From assembly GCA_022701365.1 (NCBI GenBank), contig JAKUHH010000148.1:248001-312000 (forward strand): DNA of 64,000 bases, in the 5' to 3' direction. Each line of letters begins with the position of its first letter. Within the stretch, counting starts at the first letter, position 1. Below the pieces are notes generated by a model that was not told the origin of the DNA, ran no database searches, and saw nothing but the letters and a program-made list of their open reading frames with translations. Of the stretch, positions 9,464-23,550 are shown piece after piece. This DNA is from Mycocentrospora acerina. Its lineage: Eukaryota > Ascomycota > Dothideomycetes > Pleosporales. The position numbers and the translations under genes were made by a program.

Positions 9464-12255
9464 CTTTTTCGAATCTTGTTGGGGTTTTTTTCTTTACGCT
9501 AACTATAACCTGGAAAATTAGTCGTTCTCAAAGGTCTATGGCTGTGGTCGTGGAGTAGAAAGGGGATGTGCCGCTACATCAAAGGTATGGGCCAAAAATG
9601 GCCCAAGCGTCAAAAGCGACCAATGAAACGCGGGCGCGCTTGCGAGTCTTTACAAACGCGCCGAGTTCTTCTCGCAATGCCCTCGTACTGCATGTTTCCA
9701 GGTAGAGATTTGTATCTGTCAACTCACATTGTGAATCACAAAACTGTATCAATCAGCTCAGCATACAGGTACGCATCCCAGTACATGTCCTTCCGCATCG
9801 GTTTTCCTTCAATACTTTCAACCTTCTTGAAAGGTTGCGCAGGGCCTCTCAATACTAATGATCTCCAGGGTCTTCTTTACAAGATGTTTCTCATTCTTCT
9901 ATGAAACCAATTCGTTTGCCTAGCCATTTGCAAGTGGGATTGCGGCAACAATTCGCACAAGATACTAATAGCGTGTAGCCATAAAAGCGTGAGCTTTTTC
10001 TTCATACGTCAGCCTGATTACGCACGCAACAACCACCGATTTGGTTAGGTACCTGTTCAAGACACTCCTCATTGTGGCTTTGCACGACTACGGTCACTAG
10101 TCGATAAAGACTCTCAACAGCTCTTCGGATGGTTATTGCAGGTGCAATTACGTCGCAGTAAGTACTTCAATCAGATTTTAGTTGATGAAAGATGCCGAGA
10201 TATTCAAATACAACTTCAGCTCGGCTTCATCACGGATTCACGGTACAGCAGACTACCTTTTACGGTTACTGTACCAATCGATTCTTACTCAATTCTTTAA
10301 AGTACATATCTACAGGAAACACACATTTTTTGAGCTTCACTCCTACTTACTCAACAGGCTTTGATACCATCACAAGCTTTTCAAACTATCACTTAAGCCC
10401 CTTCAACTCACAATCTCTTTCACCATGGCCCCCACTAGAAAGACCAAATAGTCTAATATTGACCACACTACACCAATAAAGCACCCATGGCATTCGTCAA
10501 ATCTCCATACTCCACCCGACAGGAAAATATTCACGAGAAGCAGCTGATTGCACGCCAAAGCCGAATCCTCCCCTAAGTATTCCCTACTGTAATTCTAGTC
10601 CCATCAAGCGCAAAAAACGCGTCGTTATCTTAACTCCGCGGAAGCAAGCCACAGCAAAAAATCCCATAGGACAGCGACCATGTGTCGAATTCCAGATCTC
10701 AAGCCACCACACGATACAACGGGGATCCGACCTCCAGACCTTGTGATTCGTCGGCACATCGCGGAGCCGACTCCGACAGGCTGGACATTTATTCCGAGCA
10801 GAACTATCCCATATCACGAGGCGGAAGCGAGCCAGACGCTTGGGACACATGTCCACGTCTTGCTTGCATGCAAAACGTAAACTTGATTTGTGTAGGAAAC
10901 ACCGTGTAGATATTGACATGGCCAAAAGGCATGCTTTTATACGGAAACCATCCGTTGAGAAAAAGGAAATATGCAGATATTTATGCAATCAAGGCGTTTA
11001 TTCCCCACTCTATGAGGGAAATACTCGTCCATGCATCCCAAGAAAAGATCGTCCGTACAGCCTCACATTCCGCCCTGCACACCATCACCGATCGACCGTC
11101 GATCCGGTTCCTCCTAACCCGATCACGAGATAACTATGTCATAAGCCAATGTCGAAAAGCGCCGAGAGTCTGGCCATACGAAATACCAAAGCAAGCGCAA
11201 GCGCAGAAGCAAAAGACAGTTGATTTGATGTGAGGCGGAAGTGCAGGGTGTGTATGTGTGTTGTATGCCGCTAGCGGAACTATGGGCAACGTGGCGTGGC
11301 AAGGACATGGCACTGGATAGGTCAGTGCTGTGATTAATGATCAGAATTTCGAAGGTGTGCTGCTTGATCTACAATTTCGACAGGCGGACAAGTAGTTTTG
11401 GACATGAATACGTGGAAGTGATACTGCTGAGGCAGTGGAAATCGGAGAGAATTTTGTATTTGCTAGCGAGCTTACATACTTTGAAGAAAAAAATCCATTT
11501 TTTTCCAAAGTACAGTCAATCCTCCGTGCATATATGATTTCTTTTTACAGGATTGACTTCATTGTTTCCAGATATCGCTTCTGAAACGAGAAAGTTGATA
11601 CATACGTAACGCCAACCACATCAGGCCTCTTTAGTCATAAAACGGACAGATATCAGAGACACCACCGCTGGAATTTTCTCTGCTTTGAAGATGTTTCCAA
11701 TTGCGGCAGATCGTTGTGGAACCAGTGAAGGTTATGACCCAGTCGTAGACTTCCCGAACTCCATTCCCACCCGTTAACGCCAGTATATAGACAAGCTCGG
11801 TTGCCAGTTTAAAGAGAATAGCTTTGCCAATGTGCTGACATTGAGTTATGTCAGAGGCACGAAAAGCAAGAGAGTGGCCTCTCGAAGAGCATGTGTACAA
11901 GATCAAAAGAGAATACGCAAAGACTGTAGAAATGAGAAATTCCATAAAGATCATTAATCGAGCTCTGTCAGAAAAGGCAGCCTGACTCATTACTTTTTTG
12001 GTTCGTCTGCGGCATACCACGTTGGAGTACAAGCGAAATCAGTTCGTGAAATTCGTCGATGTTCGTCTGGACAACGTTGTTTTGCCTAGAAGTATAAACC
12101 GCCGTGATGCAGGCGGTTCTTATATAACATTGGGTTTATACAGGAGGGAAGGAGGTGTTATTTACGAAGCGTTTACAGAGTTTTCTGCTCGTTGGTTGAT
12201 GTGGTTGGCATGTGATTCTAATGCGCGTGCTTGGACATGAGTGACTAGAAAAGTG
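9464..12255. other. Spacer, possibly holding a decayed gene
   Basis: No intact gene recognised. A minus-strand frame at 11631-12032 (133 codons) has one hydrophobic stretch but no other support. The part from about 10425 to 11233 looks like a broken coding region and is listed separately. Confidence 0.5.
10425..11233 (+). pseudogene. Possible decayed protein-coding gene, unidentified
   Basis: A typical fungal leader (pyrimidine/CAA-rich, ending TTTCACC) precedes ATGGCCCCCACTAGAAAG at 10425, which reads eight codons (MAPTRKTK) to a TAG. Downstream, fragments with coding-like composition lie in different frames: one containing SSPIKRKKRVVILTPRK, then a 75-codon piece ending QNVNLICVGNTV, one TAG, and in the same frame a 106-codon piece with LRKRKYADIYAIKAFIP. 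This pattern fits a gene broken by stops (TAG could come from CAG or TGG by C-to-T change) and at least one frame change. It could also be chance; I recognise no family. Confidence 0.3.
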
Positions 12256-15200
12256 TTAGCACATGAAGCAGATGTATGGAGAGTATATCTGACCTGGCCA
12301 CACGGCGGCTTTTGACAGCATGTGTGCTGTCACCATGAGCAGCCGTGTGCCATATCCAACGTGGCCTAGATTTGAGTAGCCATTGAACATGGGCATTGAA
12401 GTGGAGGGTATGTCGTAAGCCAGCTTCATATCCGCGTTGTGGAGAATGTCTGCAATCTTTTGCAGAAGCTTGACATCCTCCTCTTCAAGAAGCATGATGG
12501 CAGGAACAGCCGCGTAGTCAATATCGTCTTTGCCCAATACTCCTAAGAAGCGCCCTACACGATCTTGGACGGTAGCGACCCATTCGGCAAGAACCTGTGC
12601 ACAATCGAAGGTACATAATGCAGATGAGTTGGGCAGCTCTCTGGCAGTGAAGTCTACATATGTCGCGCCAAGTTTATCCGCCATGGAGAGAGAGTCAGCT
12701 GCGTAGAATGCAGCTTTGCGAAGGTGTCTTTCACGCTTTGAAGACTTGTTTGACTGAAGACCAGGACTTATGTGGCCGATCATGTCAGAATCGTCTGATT
12801 TCCTGGCACCAGAAGATGAGTTCTCTGGTGAGCCATCAGCTTGAGCAACTATATCGACACCCCTTGCAAGTTCATTGGCCATTCCATCAAAGTCGCGCTG
12901 CCACAAAAGTTCCTTGGATCGAGCAAGATTGACGAATAGCCTCACGTAAGCTAAATCTAATAAGGGTATACAGTCAGCGGATAACGGTCCGAATGGGCTG
13001 GGCCGCTCAATGCTGTGATTAGGATTAGCTGCCCAGGCAGCTTGCCAGGCTTTCAGCGCAGGTTCGACTTGTGCGTGCATGGCTTCGGTCTCTTGCGATT
13101 TCCATAAACGTCCAGTGTGTCTTTGCCGTGTCTCCCAAATGTAAACATGCAGCGCGTTAATCAAGACATAGCATCCGAATGTACTAGGTCGAATATCGCT
13201 TCCAGTATTGTCATTCATAGATTGACCTCCGTATGCTTGGGCATAAGAGTTATGCATGCGCGTACCTGACTGTCGTGTACTCGCTTCCAACAAGTAAGTC
13301 ATTGCAGCGTTGAAAGAGAGTCCTCTTGTCTGCGCAACAACTGGACCGCCCAATGACATCCAAGTCTGAGGGCTGTCCGCACACCATAGATCTTCTTCAC
13401 AGGGGAGCTCGAGACGAATCTCAGAATTCAGGATTCGGGGAGCATGCGCGTACGCTGAAACCAGCAAACTCGACATCGAAAAGACAGCAAAGTACGTTCG
13501 CTTGCGTTCTTCAATCTTTTTCCACTGAATCCATTGGGCGTGCTCATTGACAGTATCAGCCTGTGCATGATCATGGTTCAAGTCTGTTTCATCCATCATT
13601 TTAACATCATTGTTATTTGCGTGAGAATGAGGACTTTGGCTCATCGTCTCAGGAGTCGCAGGTTTGTCCAGTCCAGAAGCTTTTGCTAGACTTACGAGGG
13701 CTGCGCAATGAGTGCTGGCGACCTCAGCCGCCTGTCGATCACCACAGTTGTGACCGAATATTAGATTCAACAGCATTGCCTGCACCAACCATAGTGGCGG
13801 TTTGTTGAGAGAATCATTCGTTCCACTAGGTCCGTTGACTGCAGCTGAAAGACCAGCACGACGTCGCTCGTCCAGATAGTACAGAATCATCTTCTTTGCG
13901 GCCTCGAAGAGTTCTTTTGCAACGCTGTGCTCGAATTCATAGAGCGCCCCGATTGCTGCCATTGCTAGAATGAGACAGCCCCCACCGCCAACCATGCCGT
14001 CATGATTGTAGCTGCTAGCGGTTCGCAGATGGTATGTGTATGCTGGAGTATCAAAACAGAGAGTTGGTATATGTAAGAACGGCATGTGAGGGTGGAAGTA
14101 CTGTATGTACGCATTGACAAAACGCTGAAGATCCACCGTGGCTGGAAGTGAGGCGACTTGGCCTTGGCTTTTTCCACTACCTGTGGCAGACAACGGTGAG
14201 CTAACTTGAGGCTGAGAAAACCTTCTTTGTGGATGACCGTATCCAAGAGCCTGTGACAAGTTAAACATCAGAGCTTGCCTGGTCGCGTCGGTGATGGAGT
14301 CTGTAGAGACCGATGTCACCGAGCTGTGTCTGGCGCTTCCGTTTCTGGATGATGAGGAAATGCTACCAGAATCAGAGTTGAAGGTCAATGGTGCCTGAAA
14401 GTACTGGTTAGGCATACCGGGAATGCCAGCAGAAGGACTCATGGTCGATATTGCAGGGGGCGAAGAAATGTAGAAGTCGTTTTGAATACCCTGATCTCCA
14501 AGTTCGTTGGGCGAGACTCCATGCATCATCAATTCAGGGAAGACAGGAGCCATGGCGTCAAGAGTGTATGGCGTCGTGGGGATGTTTGTGTGGGTGACTA
14601 GAGGATTGTGCCACATGGCTGCAGATGTTGGCTGTCCTGAACCATCTAGCATAACTTCACTGAATGCGCCTTGGCTCGCGGTACTTATGGCCGAAGGTGA
14701 TGACCCGTCAACAGCAATATCGTTGGCACCTGAGAACATCATCGAGTTGTCCAGGCCTGCGCTCCATGCAAAGTCGTCCTCCTCAATTGGCCCGCTCCCG
14801 GCGAATGGATTGGCGAATTGATGAAATGGTGACTGCGGATGCCCGACGTTCCCGTTGAAATGGTGTAGCTGATTTGGATTGATGGTTGACGCTGACGACG
14901 GACCAAAAAACTTCTCGAGCTCGAGGTCATCAGGGCCAACAGATTGGATAGGTGCTGTTCGAAGTCCACCACCTAAACCGAGACCAAGGTGAGTGTCTAT
15001 TCTAAGGAGTCCATCATGTTGGCCGTGATTTCCCACGGAAGTTGACAGGCCTCTGTAGTCAAACTGACTAGCCGGGTTGATGCCGGATATACTCGCGTGT
15101 CGAGAATGTCCTGGATGATGGCCCCCTGAGCTTACCGCTATCGATGCATTGTGGGTTGCCAGAAAGTTGCTCAGATGACCTGCATCGATGTGACCGATGG

Positions 15201-15765
15201 TGTTCGCTCGCGGCCTCATTCCACCGCTTCCAATATTATTAGACACTGAGTTCTTGCGTACACGCGCCGTCGAATTCGGTGGCAGTCCTGCTGTGCTCTC
15301 GCGACGGGCGTTGCGTGGTCTTGCAGATGTTGCTCCTGACTGATGGAGCTTTTGCTGGTGGCGCAAGAGCAAGTCACGCCGCGCGAAGCATCGAGTGCAT
15401 TGTGGGCATTCAAAGGGTTTCTCCTTGGTGTGAGACCGCTCGTGGCGCTTCAGGTGCTCTAGCCGTGCGAATGATCGATTGCACGTCGTGCAAACATGTG
15501 GCCTGGGCTTATCCGTCTTTGGTGGGGGGAAGGGCGCGGCTGCGGGCTGTGAGGTCACTGGTTTGGCAGTCTGTACAGAAGCTGCATTTGAAATGCATGA
15601 TCAGCATGTGGCACAGAGTTGCCAGTTAATTACTCGGTACTTACTGTTGCTGCTACTGCTGCCGCCGCCACCGCCGCCGATGCTCCCCGAACCATCGCTT
15701 GGAGTGCTCGCCTGTCCCATTGGGCTTGTGCCCTCGATTTGCGCGGGCATCGTCATCAAGCCCAT
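12256..15765 (-). CDS. C2H2 zinc-finger transcription factor with fungal_trans domain
   Basis: Exons (minus) 15765-15645 and 15581-12256 give about 1148 residues. After a Gly/Ser-rich N-terminus there are two adjacent C2H2 fingers at about residues 69-122 (HVCTTCNRSFARLEHLKRH and FECPQCTRCFARRDLLLRH) with a TKEKP linker, the Adr1/AmdX-like pair type. A long low-complexity middle (Ser/Gly/Asn/His-rich) follows, then from about residue 515 a fungal-specific transcription factor domain (VDLQRFVNAYIQYFHPHMPF and the following helices). It is expected to be a nuclear DNA-binding regulator; target genes cannot be read from the sequence. Intron 15582-15644 (GTAAGT..TGCAG) joins SSSSN to TSVQTAK. The first in-frame ATG (15765) was chosen; the frame stays open a little further upstream without ATG, so another 5' exon is possible. 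A weak GTCAGA donor just before the stop could change the last few residues. Confidence 0.83.
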
Positions 15766-18700
15766 AGCTTCTGTGCAGTTTGACTCTACCTGGCACAACA
15801 CGACTGGGCTTGTAAGCCTTCAGACGGGGTGGCTTTGTGGAGCTGAAGGTAGATGCGAAGGGACTGAGTCAAACAGGTAAGACCGCTGCGACTGCGCGCG
15901 AAAGTCAGCAAACTTTTGGCGCCTCAGCAATAGAAAGAATATGGAGAAGTGTTACCTTTTTCGGGCCACCACACCAAGCAGGCGTTCGTGGGACGCCTGG
16001 GGATGATGTTCCGAACACCGGGGTGCGAACCAAGGTTTCCAATACAGGGCGTTGTCTAGCCTAATAGTGGCAGAAATCCTTTGATGAATCAGAAACAATG
16101 GATGCGTGTGAGAGAAGCTCAATTGATGGCCACTGGAGAGCTGCGTCGAGGGTGAGAGGTCACAGAGGTATGGGTGGTTTGCAAAGACGTCTTTCGAAGG
16201 GAACAAGCCTGTGCTGAGCAGACTCGGCGAAGGGATGAACCAGGGACGTCGAGGGAAACTTGGGCTAATTCGGTCCGTTCGTACGCACGCACACGCGCGC
16301 AGTTGCTAGTCTATGGGCGGTGCCAGTCGCTGGAGACCTGGTGTCCTGAGACTGCTGTAGAGACTCGTGGGCTGTTGGAGGGAGCGTAGGATCCAGCCTT
16401 GTTTGCGCTGATCACTGGTGCAGCCGTGGGAAACCGACGGATTTGTTGGAGCTGTCCGTCAAAGTCAAAAGGCTAGAACACAGGCAGACACAGCGTCGAG
16501 AGCAGCTGGTAAGCTCTGAACAGGTGTGCAGCGATTGGCCGGGCCGGATGCCGTGGGGAAAACTGGGGTAACGCGATCTTCGACTCTTGTCGCGCAAAAC
16601 GCTGAACACGACGAATTCCAGAAAAAAAAGCAGCGGCGGTGTTTGCGCAGGTAACGACGAAGAGGCAAAAGCAAATGCTACCAGAGGGCGTTCGTCCAAA
16701 CCCAATGTAACAAGTAACGAGCAGATCCCCGAGGCCGTGCTCGTAAAGCGTGCATGACACAGCAACGCTCCTCGAAGCTAGACCCCAGGCTTGCAAGGAT
16801 CTTGTCCGCCGCCAGTGAACAGGGTCCTTTGCTCTCGCCTCTGTGTAAGCTCCAGTTGTCATGCAGACTTTTCCTGGAGGCGGCAGCGCTGGCTGGCGCT
16901 GATCGTGATGCTCGCTGACCCACTCCTCTACACGTACCATGGCCTGCGCCCCGGAAGTCGGCAGGCCCTGCAACCCGATTGGCAGTGTGTGGTATGAGGG
17001 AGTCTTGACATGCCAGACGCCTTGGCTGCATCCTATGCCCCAGGGGTCCACACGGCCTCGGCCCATGTTCCTCAGGACTCAGGAGCCGTATGCGTTGTTT
17101 CCAAACGCTGTCGTGCAGCCGAATCTTCTGCCTACTATCGAGCCGCCGTTGACAAACAGCTGCTCTGGAGGCCTGGGCGACGTCGTCAGATTCGTACGTA
17201 CCACCTGGCCGGGATAGATTGGCAGCTGCCAATGGCCGGCAGGTTCCAAATTAACTTTCATCACTCGTCCCTGAATAGCACCATGGCATACTTCTGGGGT
17301 GCACAATGCAGAAGGGCGTCTGGCAAAGGAACCGGACGAGAGCGCCGCTCGAGTCTAACGCTGGCCTCCCAGCCGGAGCCTCGTGGGCACGTTACAGCGA
17401 GAGAGGGACGCACGCATTGGTCTGCATCCAGGCACCCTGTTCATGCTGCCATCGGAGCGCCGAACTACAAGAATGAACACAACTGACAGCACGCTACGCC
17501 GGGCACAAGCTGCAGTCGTCGACGCAATCGGCAAGAGCAGTGACATGGCGCGCAGTACCCATCTGCCGTTCTGCAGTGCAAGAGAGCCCTCACCGATATG
17601 CGTCTGCCAAAGCAGGCGTCCACCCGCAAGCAGAATCTGGGGAAAGCTGAAGACGGTGGAAGGAATGCGACGACGCATTGACCATCTACAACGCGTGACT
17701 ACCCCGGACTTCCGAAAGGACCTAGCGTTGGCGCTTGCTAGCTCCTGCCACTAATTCAAAGCGCGCACCTTCCATTCGACTTGCTCGCAGCCAGCCGACT
17801 CCGAAACGGCTTCATCGCAGGGGCCCTGCTCACTGCCTTAGTAACCAGGGCTTCTGCTCGCCGATCCGCGCCGATTCCGTAGTGGTTCCCTCAGAGCGAC
17901 AGCATCGAGAACTGCAGGCTCATGTTGGCCTTCCCGTCGCAATTTGTCACCGGCACAGCAACGAAGCACTGCGGCCTGCATTGCACTGAGCCATGCCGGC
18001 TAGGTGAGAACATCGGATCCATACAAGTTCAACAGCTGCGGACAAGGCCCGTCGTTTCCCGCCTCGATCCTGCATGGAACCAATAGGTCACTGTGGGTAT
18101 CTTTCAGCACCTGACCCTTCGAAGCGCAAAACAGCCTGGCTCAAGTATTTCAACCATGTCGCGACCAACGCGCAGCCATACAGCGTTCACCGTCTCGTTC
18201 CTGCCTCAAGGATTGGAGTACAATTACGTAGGACGGCATATCTTCTCATGCTCTCATGTTCTCACGCCCTCGTCGCATGTTCGTCAACCCATCGCTCTCG
18301 CTGTGACTTGGTCTCCCAATTCTCGGTTCGAACCTATGTTGCCACAATGAATGTCGGTTGTAACCCTGCATGATGAGCTCTTGCAGTGCCTCCATATCCA
18401 TCACGACCCTTGACGGTGACGTCTGTTTGTTGTGGCAAAGGAAGATCTGCCGTTGTCGTGCATCAGGTCGGCGTGGCGGACCCACAGTACGCACCACGGA
18501 CAGCGTTCGAGCGCCGTCAACATTACAGATCTCACCAACGTTAATCCACTGGTGATGATCTCGTCAATAGAGTCCGGAATAAGGCGGTTTTACAGGCTTT
18601 GTAAATTGCTGGTAATGGACATGTCGCGCCTCTGTTCTGAGCAAATAGACCCACCGGCTCGAACCGTTCGATCTGCACCCAGCCTGGACCCTTGGACCGT

Positions 18701-21700
18701 TGAAATAGCCTGCATATATAGCATTCGAAATATTACTAGTCGAAAGCGCCGTCTACGGCCATGGGCAGCATGGTTGAGACGTTGTCTGGATGGAGTGCGC
18801 TCAATGAAGCCACAGCAAACAGCGTGGCGCCAAAGGGTACTTGCAGACCGTAGTTGGTACCTGTTGAGTGTGATATGCCCTTGGTAATGGCTGTGCAATT
18901 CAAAAGTCTCAGAGGCGACCTCCTAACTACATCACACATTCTTGATCAACAATTGGCAACTTAGAACTCATTCTTTATTTATATGACTCTCCAAGCACAG
19001 AATCGCGCATGACGTGAGATATACTGTTGAACCGTTTGGAAATAAATCTCAAACACTCATTCCACCAAATCAATGACAAACGAGATGGGAACTCGTTGAA
19101 GAGAGAGAGAGAGACACTCAATGACAAGCGTCTGTCAAATGCTTCCCGCTCTCGCTTGGAGCAAGAGGCCTGCTCATCCTAATGATAAGCTAACGCATAC
19201 AGGAAATCCCGATGTACCTCACCCCACCACGATTGCTCCATGGTCGCCTCTAGAAATAGTTGCATACTTCTATGCCTGCACATAGCCGCCTCGACTATTG
19301 CTAGATTCGTCCAACCGGGCTGTCATGTGCAGATGTCCAGGCCGCTTCCGTCCACTTGTGTTTTGGCCATCATGCCACTCGCTCCCGACGGGATACCGCT
19401 CACAACAATGCAGGCGAAAATTAGGCTTGGGAGTATGACGGGTACCGAACAAGCTGTAGCCGAGCTGCATGATGAAGAAGATTTGAAGGTTTTTATAGTA
19501 TCTGTCAAGCATTAATCTCAGCAGTTTGGTTTACAGGCTGTTTCTTCCTCTCAGGTCTTTTGACACCTAATGTAAGCCTGACCCATGACAATGGAAGTTG
19601 GGTTGAATATGCAATCCTTTGTTCTGGGAGAATTTGGCTGTAGATCTGTCCGGCCAGTGTTGCTGACACCTACTACATACGTCTTGCGCGGGAAAGGAAG
19701 CCACTCTTCTGCACATCGCTAGTGCCAATCTGCACGGGTCGTGCAGCCAGCATCATAAACCATCATCACACGTGTACCTAGAGAAAATACTTCGCCGCGT
19801 CCTCCGCGTTCGATTTGAAACTAGACATTCTTGGCACAGGCACATAAGTACTACGGTATACAATAATTCGATGCTGGACACTTCTCAGGTAGTTTTGCCA
19901 ATCGAGTCTTTGCTAGTATTTGGCTATCACTTTCATGGCTATTGACGCTGGTGATTGACATTCAAATCATCAGCTGCATAATCTGTCGCCATTTTTTTTT
20001 TGAAAAGTCTTTTGCTCCACAGGATGCTCGATTCCCAATTTGACTGCAGTGTCGTAGCGCCAGTGTGAGGTTGCTTTCCAGCTCTTCGGTTCATCGTCGG
20101 TGTGCTCTCGGAGTGGAACCATTCCACTTCCCGACGTGTCACTGGCTATCCCCGGTTTGGCCTACCTCATCCAATCGGGGGTTACGGACGAAAGTGAGGT
20201 AGTCTCTAGGTATTCTAGAAAACAGACATATTAATATGTTTCATTATGCACTTCCTTTCAAATTTCACCAGCCCAACAACAAATGGAACAGCATCTTCAA
20301 AGAGCTACTTGGCTTGGTTTGAGTCGATCTCGCATACTTGACGGAGCGTGTGCTTGAACCCTTGAGCCGTTCATGCAACTACTCGTTTCTGATTCGTCGC
20401 TATTAGATTTTACTCGTTTGACGCTCTTCGTTGAACCGCTGCAACGTCTTGGGAATGGGAAAAAAAATGCCCAATTAAAGCTGCTAGGATGCACATGTTA
20501 ACGGAAATATTTTCCTCGCTACACATTCGATCTATACCCCACACCCGCGGAGCGTCTTCTCATGTCTCGCCCCCCCAGAGTGCCACTACAAGCTCCATAT
20601 GGTATCCACCCAACCTACCTAGGAACGGAAACCTGAACCTCAACAAAGACGACCATGGAGCCTGTTGAGGTGCACGCTTGGAAGGACCCATCATGTTGCT
20701 TACATCCTATCTCACATTTTGGACTACGCCTCTATCCTCCCTTCACTTCCGTTACTCGCGCCCCAGTAGATTTGTTTTTTAGCAGGATAAGCTCTGGAAT
20801 GTGGATCCACATCTCAAACACATCTTACGTACGACTTGCACCGGCTGCTTACGCAACGCGGGCCGCTATGGAAGGACTGTGCTTGCTGTTATCGGGTCGG
20901 CCATGTCCGTAGTGAAACCAAACTTATTCCAACAGCCGAACGGTGATGACGATTTCTCTGGAGCTGAACAACTTTACTTTAGTGGAGACTACTTTTCCGT
21001 CGGCTTCCGTCGGGAAACATGTCATTTCCTTAGTGTTGTGTACGTGGAAACTCAAAAATCTGTGTGGTCACGTGCTAAGGCTTTAATGGGCCTCTAATCA
21101 CGTAGTGCTCGAAGACTCGGAGCGTCAGGTTAAGAGCATACCCGGCCAAGATATCTAGGTATGAATGATGCGCTTGAAGAATCTAGGAGCATAGCGTTTT
21201 GCGGCTCTTTAGAAAGAATGTCTCAGCATGACTACAGTCAGCTTGAGCTCATCAGAGAGTAAATGGTAATTGATAAGAAACATAGGTCATCGTCAGCAGT
21301 ATTGCATCCATGCGCTTTCAAACTCTCATTCTGAAGCTGAATCACACAGCATTTTTACATGCTTCGTTTAAATAGTGAAAGAAGATGTGAATTAAACTGC
21401 CTGTCGAACTGTCGACTAAATCTTATATTGATATATTTCCTTTTCTCTCGAGGTTGTAATGACCAGAGACTTTCAATGGAATGTAGTAATATCACAGTCA
21501 GCAACTCTCATCAGATGCGAAAAAAGCTAGTAGGTCAACGTCGCTCCAATTGACAGAGGGCAAAAAAAACTTGACAACTTTGTGCACTAGCACACCACAC
21601 TCGTATTCTTCTTTCACAACATTCAACTTCAACTGCCCACGTAAAAAAAGTCAGATTGCACTACTCACAGTAAACAACCTCGCTCCAATCCATCTGTTTA

Positions 21701-23550
21701 CAACTTTCTCTCCATCTCTACACCCGTCATCTTTCTACCAGCTCAACAGCAACTACCAACTCGACAACCGCAGAAAGGAACAGGACTTTTTTTCTTGAAA
21801 AAAAAATAATAACATAAAAAGGCACTAACCATAACTCCACAGCTTCCACGAATTCATCCAAACGTTCAAATCCCCAGAAGAAGAAGAATAATAATAATAA
21901 TAACGAAACCCCTCACTCGTCATCACACTACCAAATGCAACCACCACCACCAACGAACTCCATCTTTCACCCCACACTAACCCCTCCCTAAACAACAGTG
22001 TAGATCCACCTCCGACAAAATCGCCATCAACACTGACATTGCCATTAAATACCAAACTACCCCCATTCCCTCCCTCCCCAGCCCACTTACCATCCTTGAA
22101 CTGGCTCCAAATTCCCCAGCATCTTGTGCCCCTTCTTGGGCGAGTGCTGGAATTGCTGTGCTCCGCTTCTCGTGTGTAATCTGCGGTCTGGGTTTGGTGA
22201 TGGTGGTGGTGGTGGGAGTGTGGGATGGGGAGTTTGGGGAGTTTGTATATAAGAGGAAGAGGAAGAGGAAGAGGAAGAGGAAGAGGAAGAGGAAGAGGAA
22301 GGAGTTTTTTTGTACATGGTCGTACAGAACACAGGCTTTGGTAATGGTGGTAGTGGTAGTGGTAGTATATTTAAACTCGATCAGAACAATCGTAAAGGAA
22401 TAGAGAGCGTGTGTCTTTTTGTTTACTGTTTCCTACCTGCACACTTTACACTTTGTCGCTTCTTGCTAGTTGAAACTGCATGAGAGATGTTATAGTGCAT
22501 GTTCTAATGATTTTTTTCTCCACTGAATTTCAATATTTTTGGGATTGTACCGTCAACTACTTCGTTGTTCTGTATCTTTTTTTTGCACTTGAGCAAATTG
22601 ATGCTCTGGATTACCTGGCTTGAAATGCTTTGTTAATTGTGGTGTGATTGTTGGTACAGGTTTTATTATCATTGTTGCTGTTGTTATTCTATATGAATGT
22701 GATCGTGAGTGAGGGAGCGGCATTGGTGTTCATTGCAGTGCGAATATGTAAGGAAACTCAAACCTGCTCTCTTGTGAAACGATTGCCAAAGCTAGTTTAT
22801 CGGGGCCAATGATTAAGTGAGTAGTTATTGCTAGATTACTACCATTATCTGGGCCTTTTGGGTGCCAAGATGAGCAGACGTCTGCTGAGAGGGTGGAGTC
22901 GCAGATTGCTAGTTCAAGGCATCTCTCTCAATCTCTAACATGTGTCTTTCCTTTAACGAACAAGATTATCTGGCCGTCTACATGCAAAACTGCCCTCGGC
23001 CATCTTACCATTGGAAAACAACTGCTCTACTTCTTCATCCTGTCCTTTTATGTCCATACCCTCCCTAAAACAAGACGAAGCTTGATCCTTGTATGCATCT
23101 GTACATATGCGCCAAAGCTCTTTCAATACATGCTTGGCTAGCTAGAGACAGGTTGAACAATTTATAGGTCACAGATAGGTTGTACTCTGGTTTGATATAA
23201 TAGGAGGAAACTCTAGTGGTCCAGTGAGATTCAGGGATGCTCGATGGTAAAGGAAGGGGCGCTGATGACTTGACGTTGTACATCAATTTTGATGGTTTAA
23301 CTGGCCTGGGACTGAATGATGGTGATTCTGTCTGAACAGGAGGTGAAGTTCTAATTAGCCTCAAGATCTTAGTTCCATGGAATTGTCAGCATAGGGTTGT
23401 GGTGGGGTGTACTCCCCGTGTGATTTTTTTGTTGATGGAGTGAAGTGCAAGGAAGCAATTTTTTGAAAAGTGCACACAAACGGGACTCGAGACTGTAGAA
23501 TGGCTGCCATGCAAATCAACGTGCCGTTTCTTTCGTAGACTTTCAACTCG
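15766..23550. other. Long gene-free region between the C2H2 regulator and the GCLM gene
   Basis: About 7.8 kb with no gene I can support. Composition is mixed, not AT-rich, so it does not look like RIP relics. The longest open frames (about 150-200 codons at 16473-17232) overlap on both strands and are Arg/Ser-rich with no domain. At about 22080-22330 on the minus strand, a frame with a good GTAAGT donor at 22092 reads toward a tandem Ser-codon repeat, but no acceptor or homologous protein was seen; a non-coding transcript is as likely. Confidence 0.5.
22251..22301. repeat. AGAGGA hexanucleotide tract
   Basis: About eight tandem purine-only GAGGAA units, flanked by GGT-rich repeats on either side (about 22195-22215 and 22345-22365). 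Confidence 0.9.

Noticed and set aside
11631..12032. Minus-strand 133-codon frame with a hydrophobic stretch
   Set aside because: No start context, no homologous-looking motif; a chance frame is more likely.
16473..17232. Overlapping frames up to 197 codons on the minus strand and 158 on the plus
   Set aside because: Overlap one another in different frames, Arg/Ser/Ala-rich, no domain or splice support.
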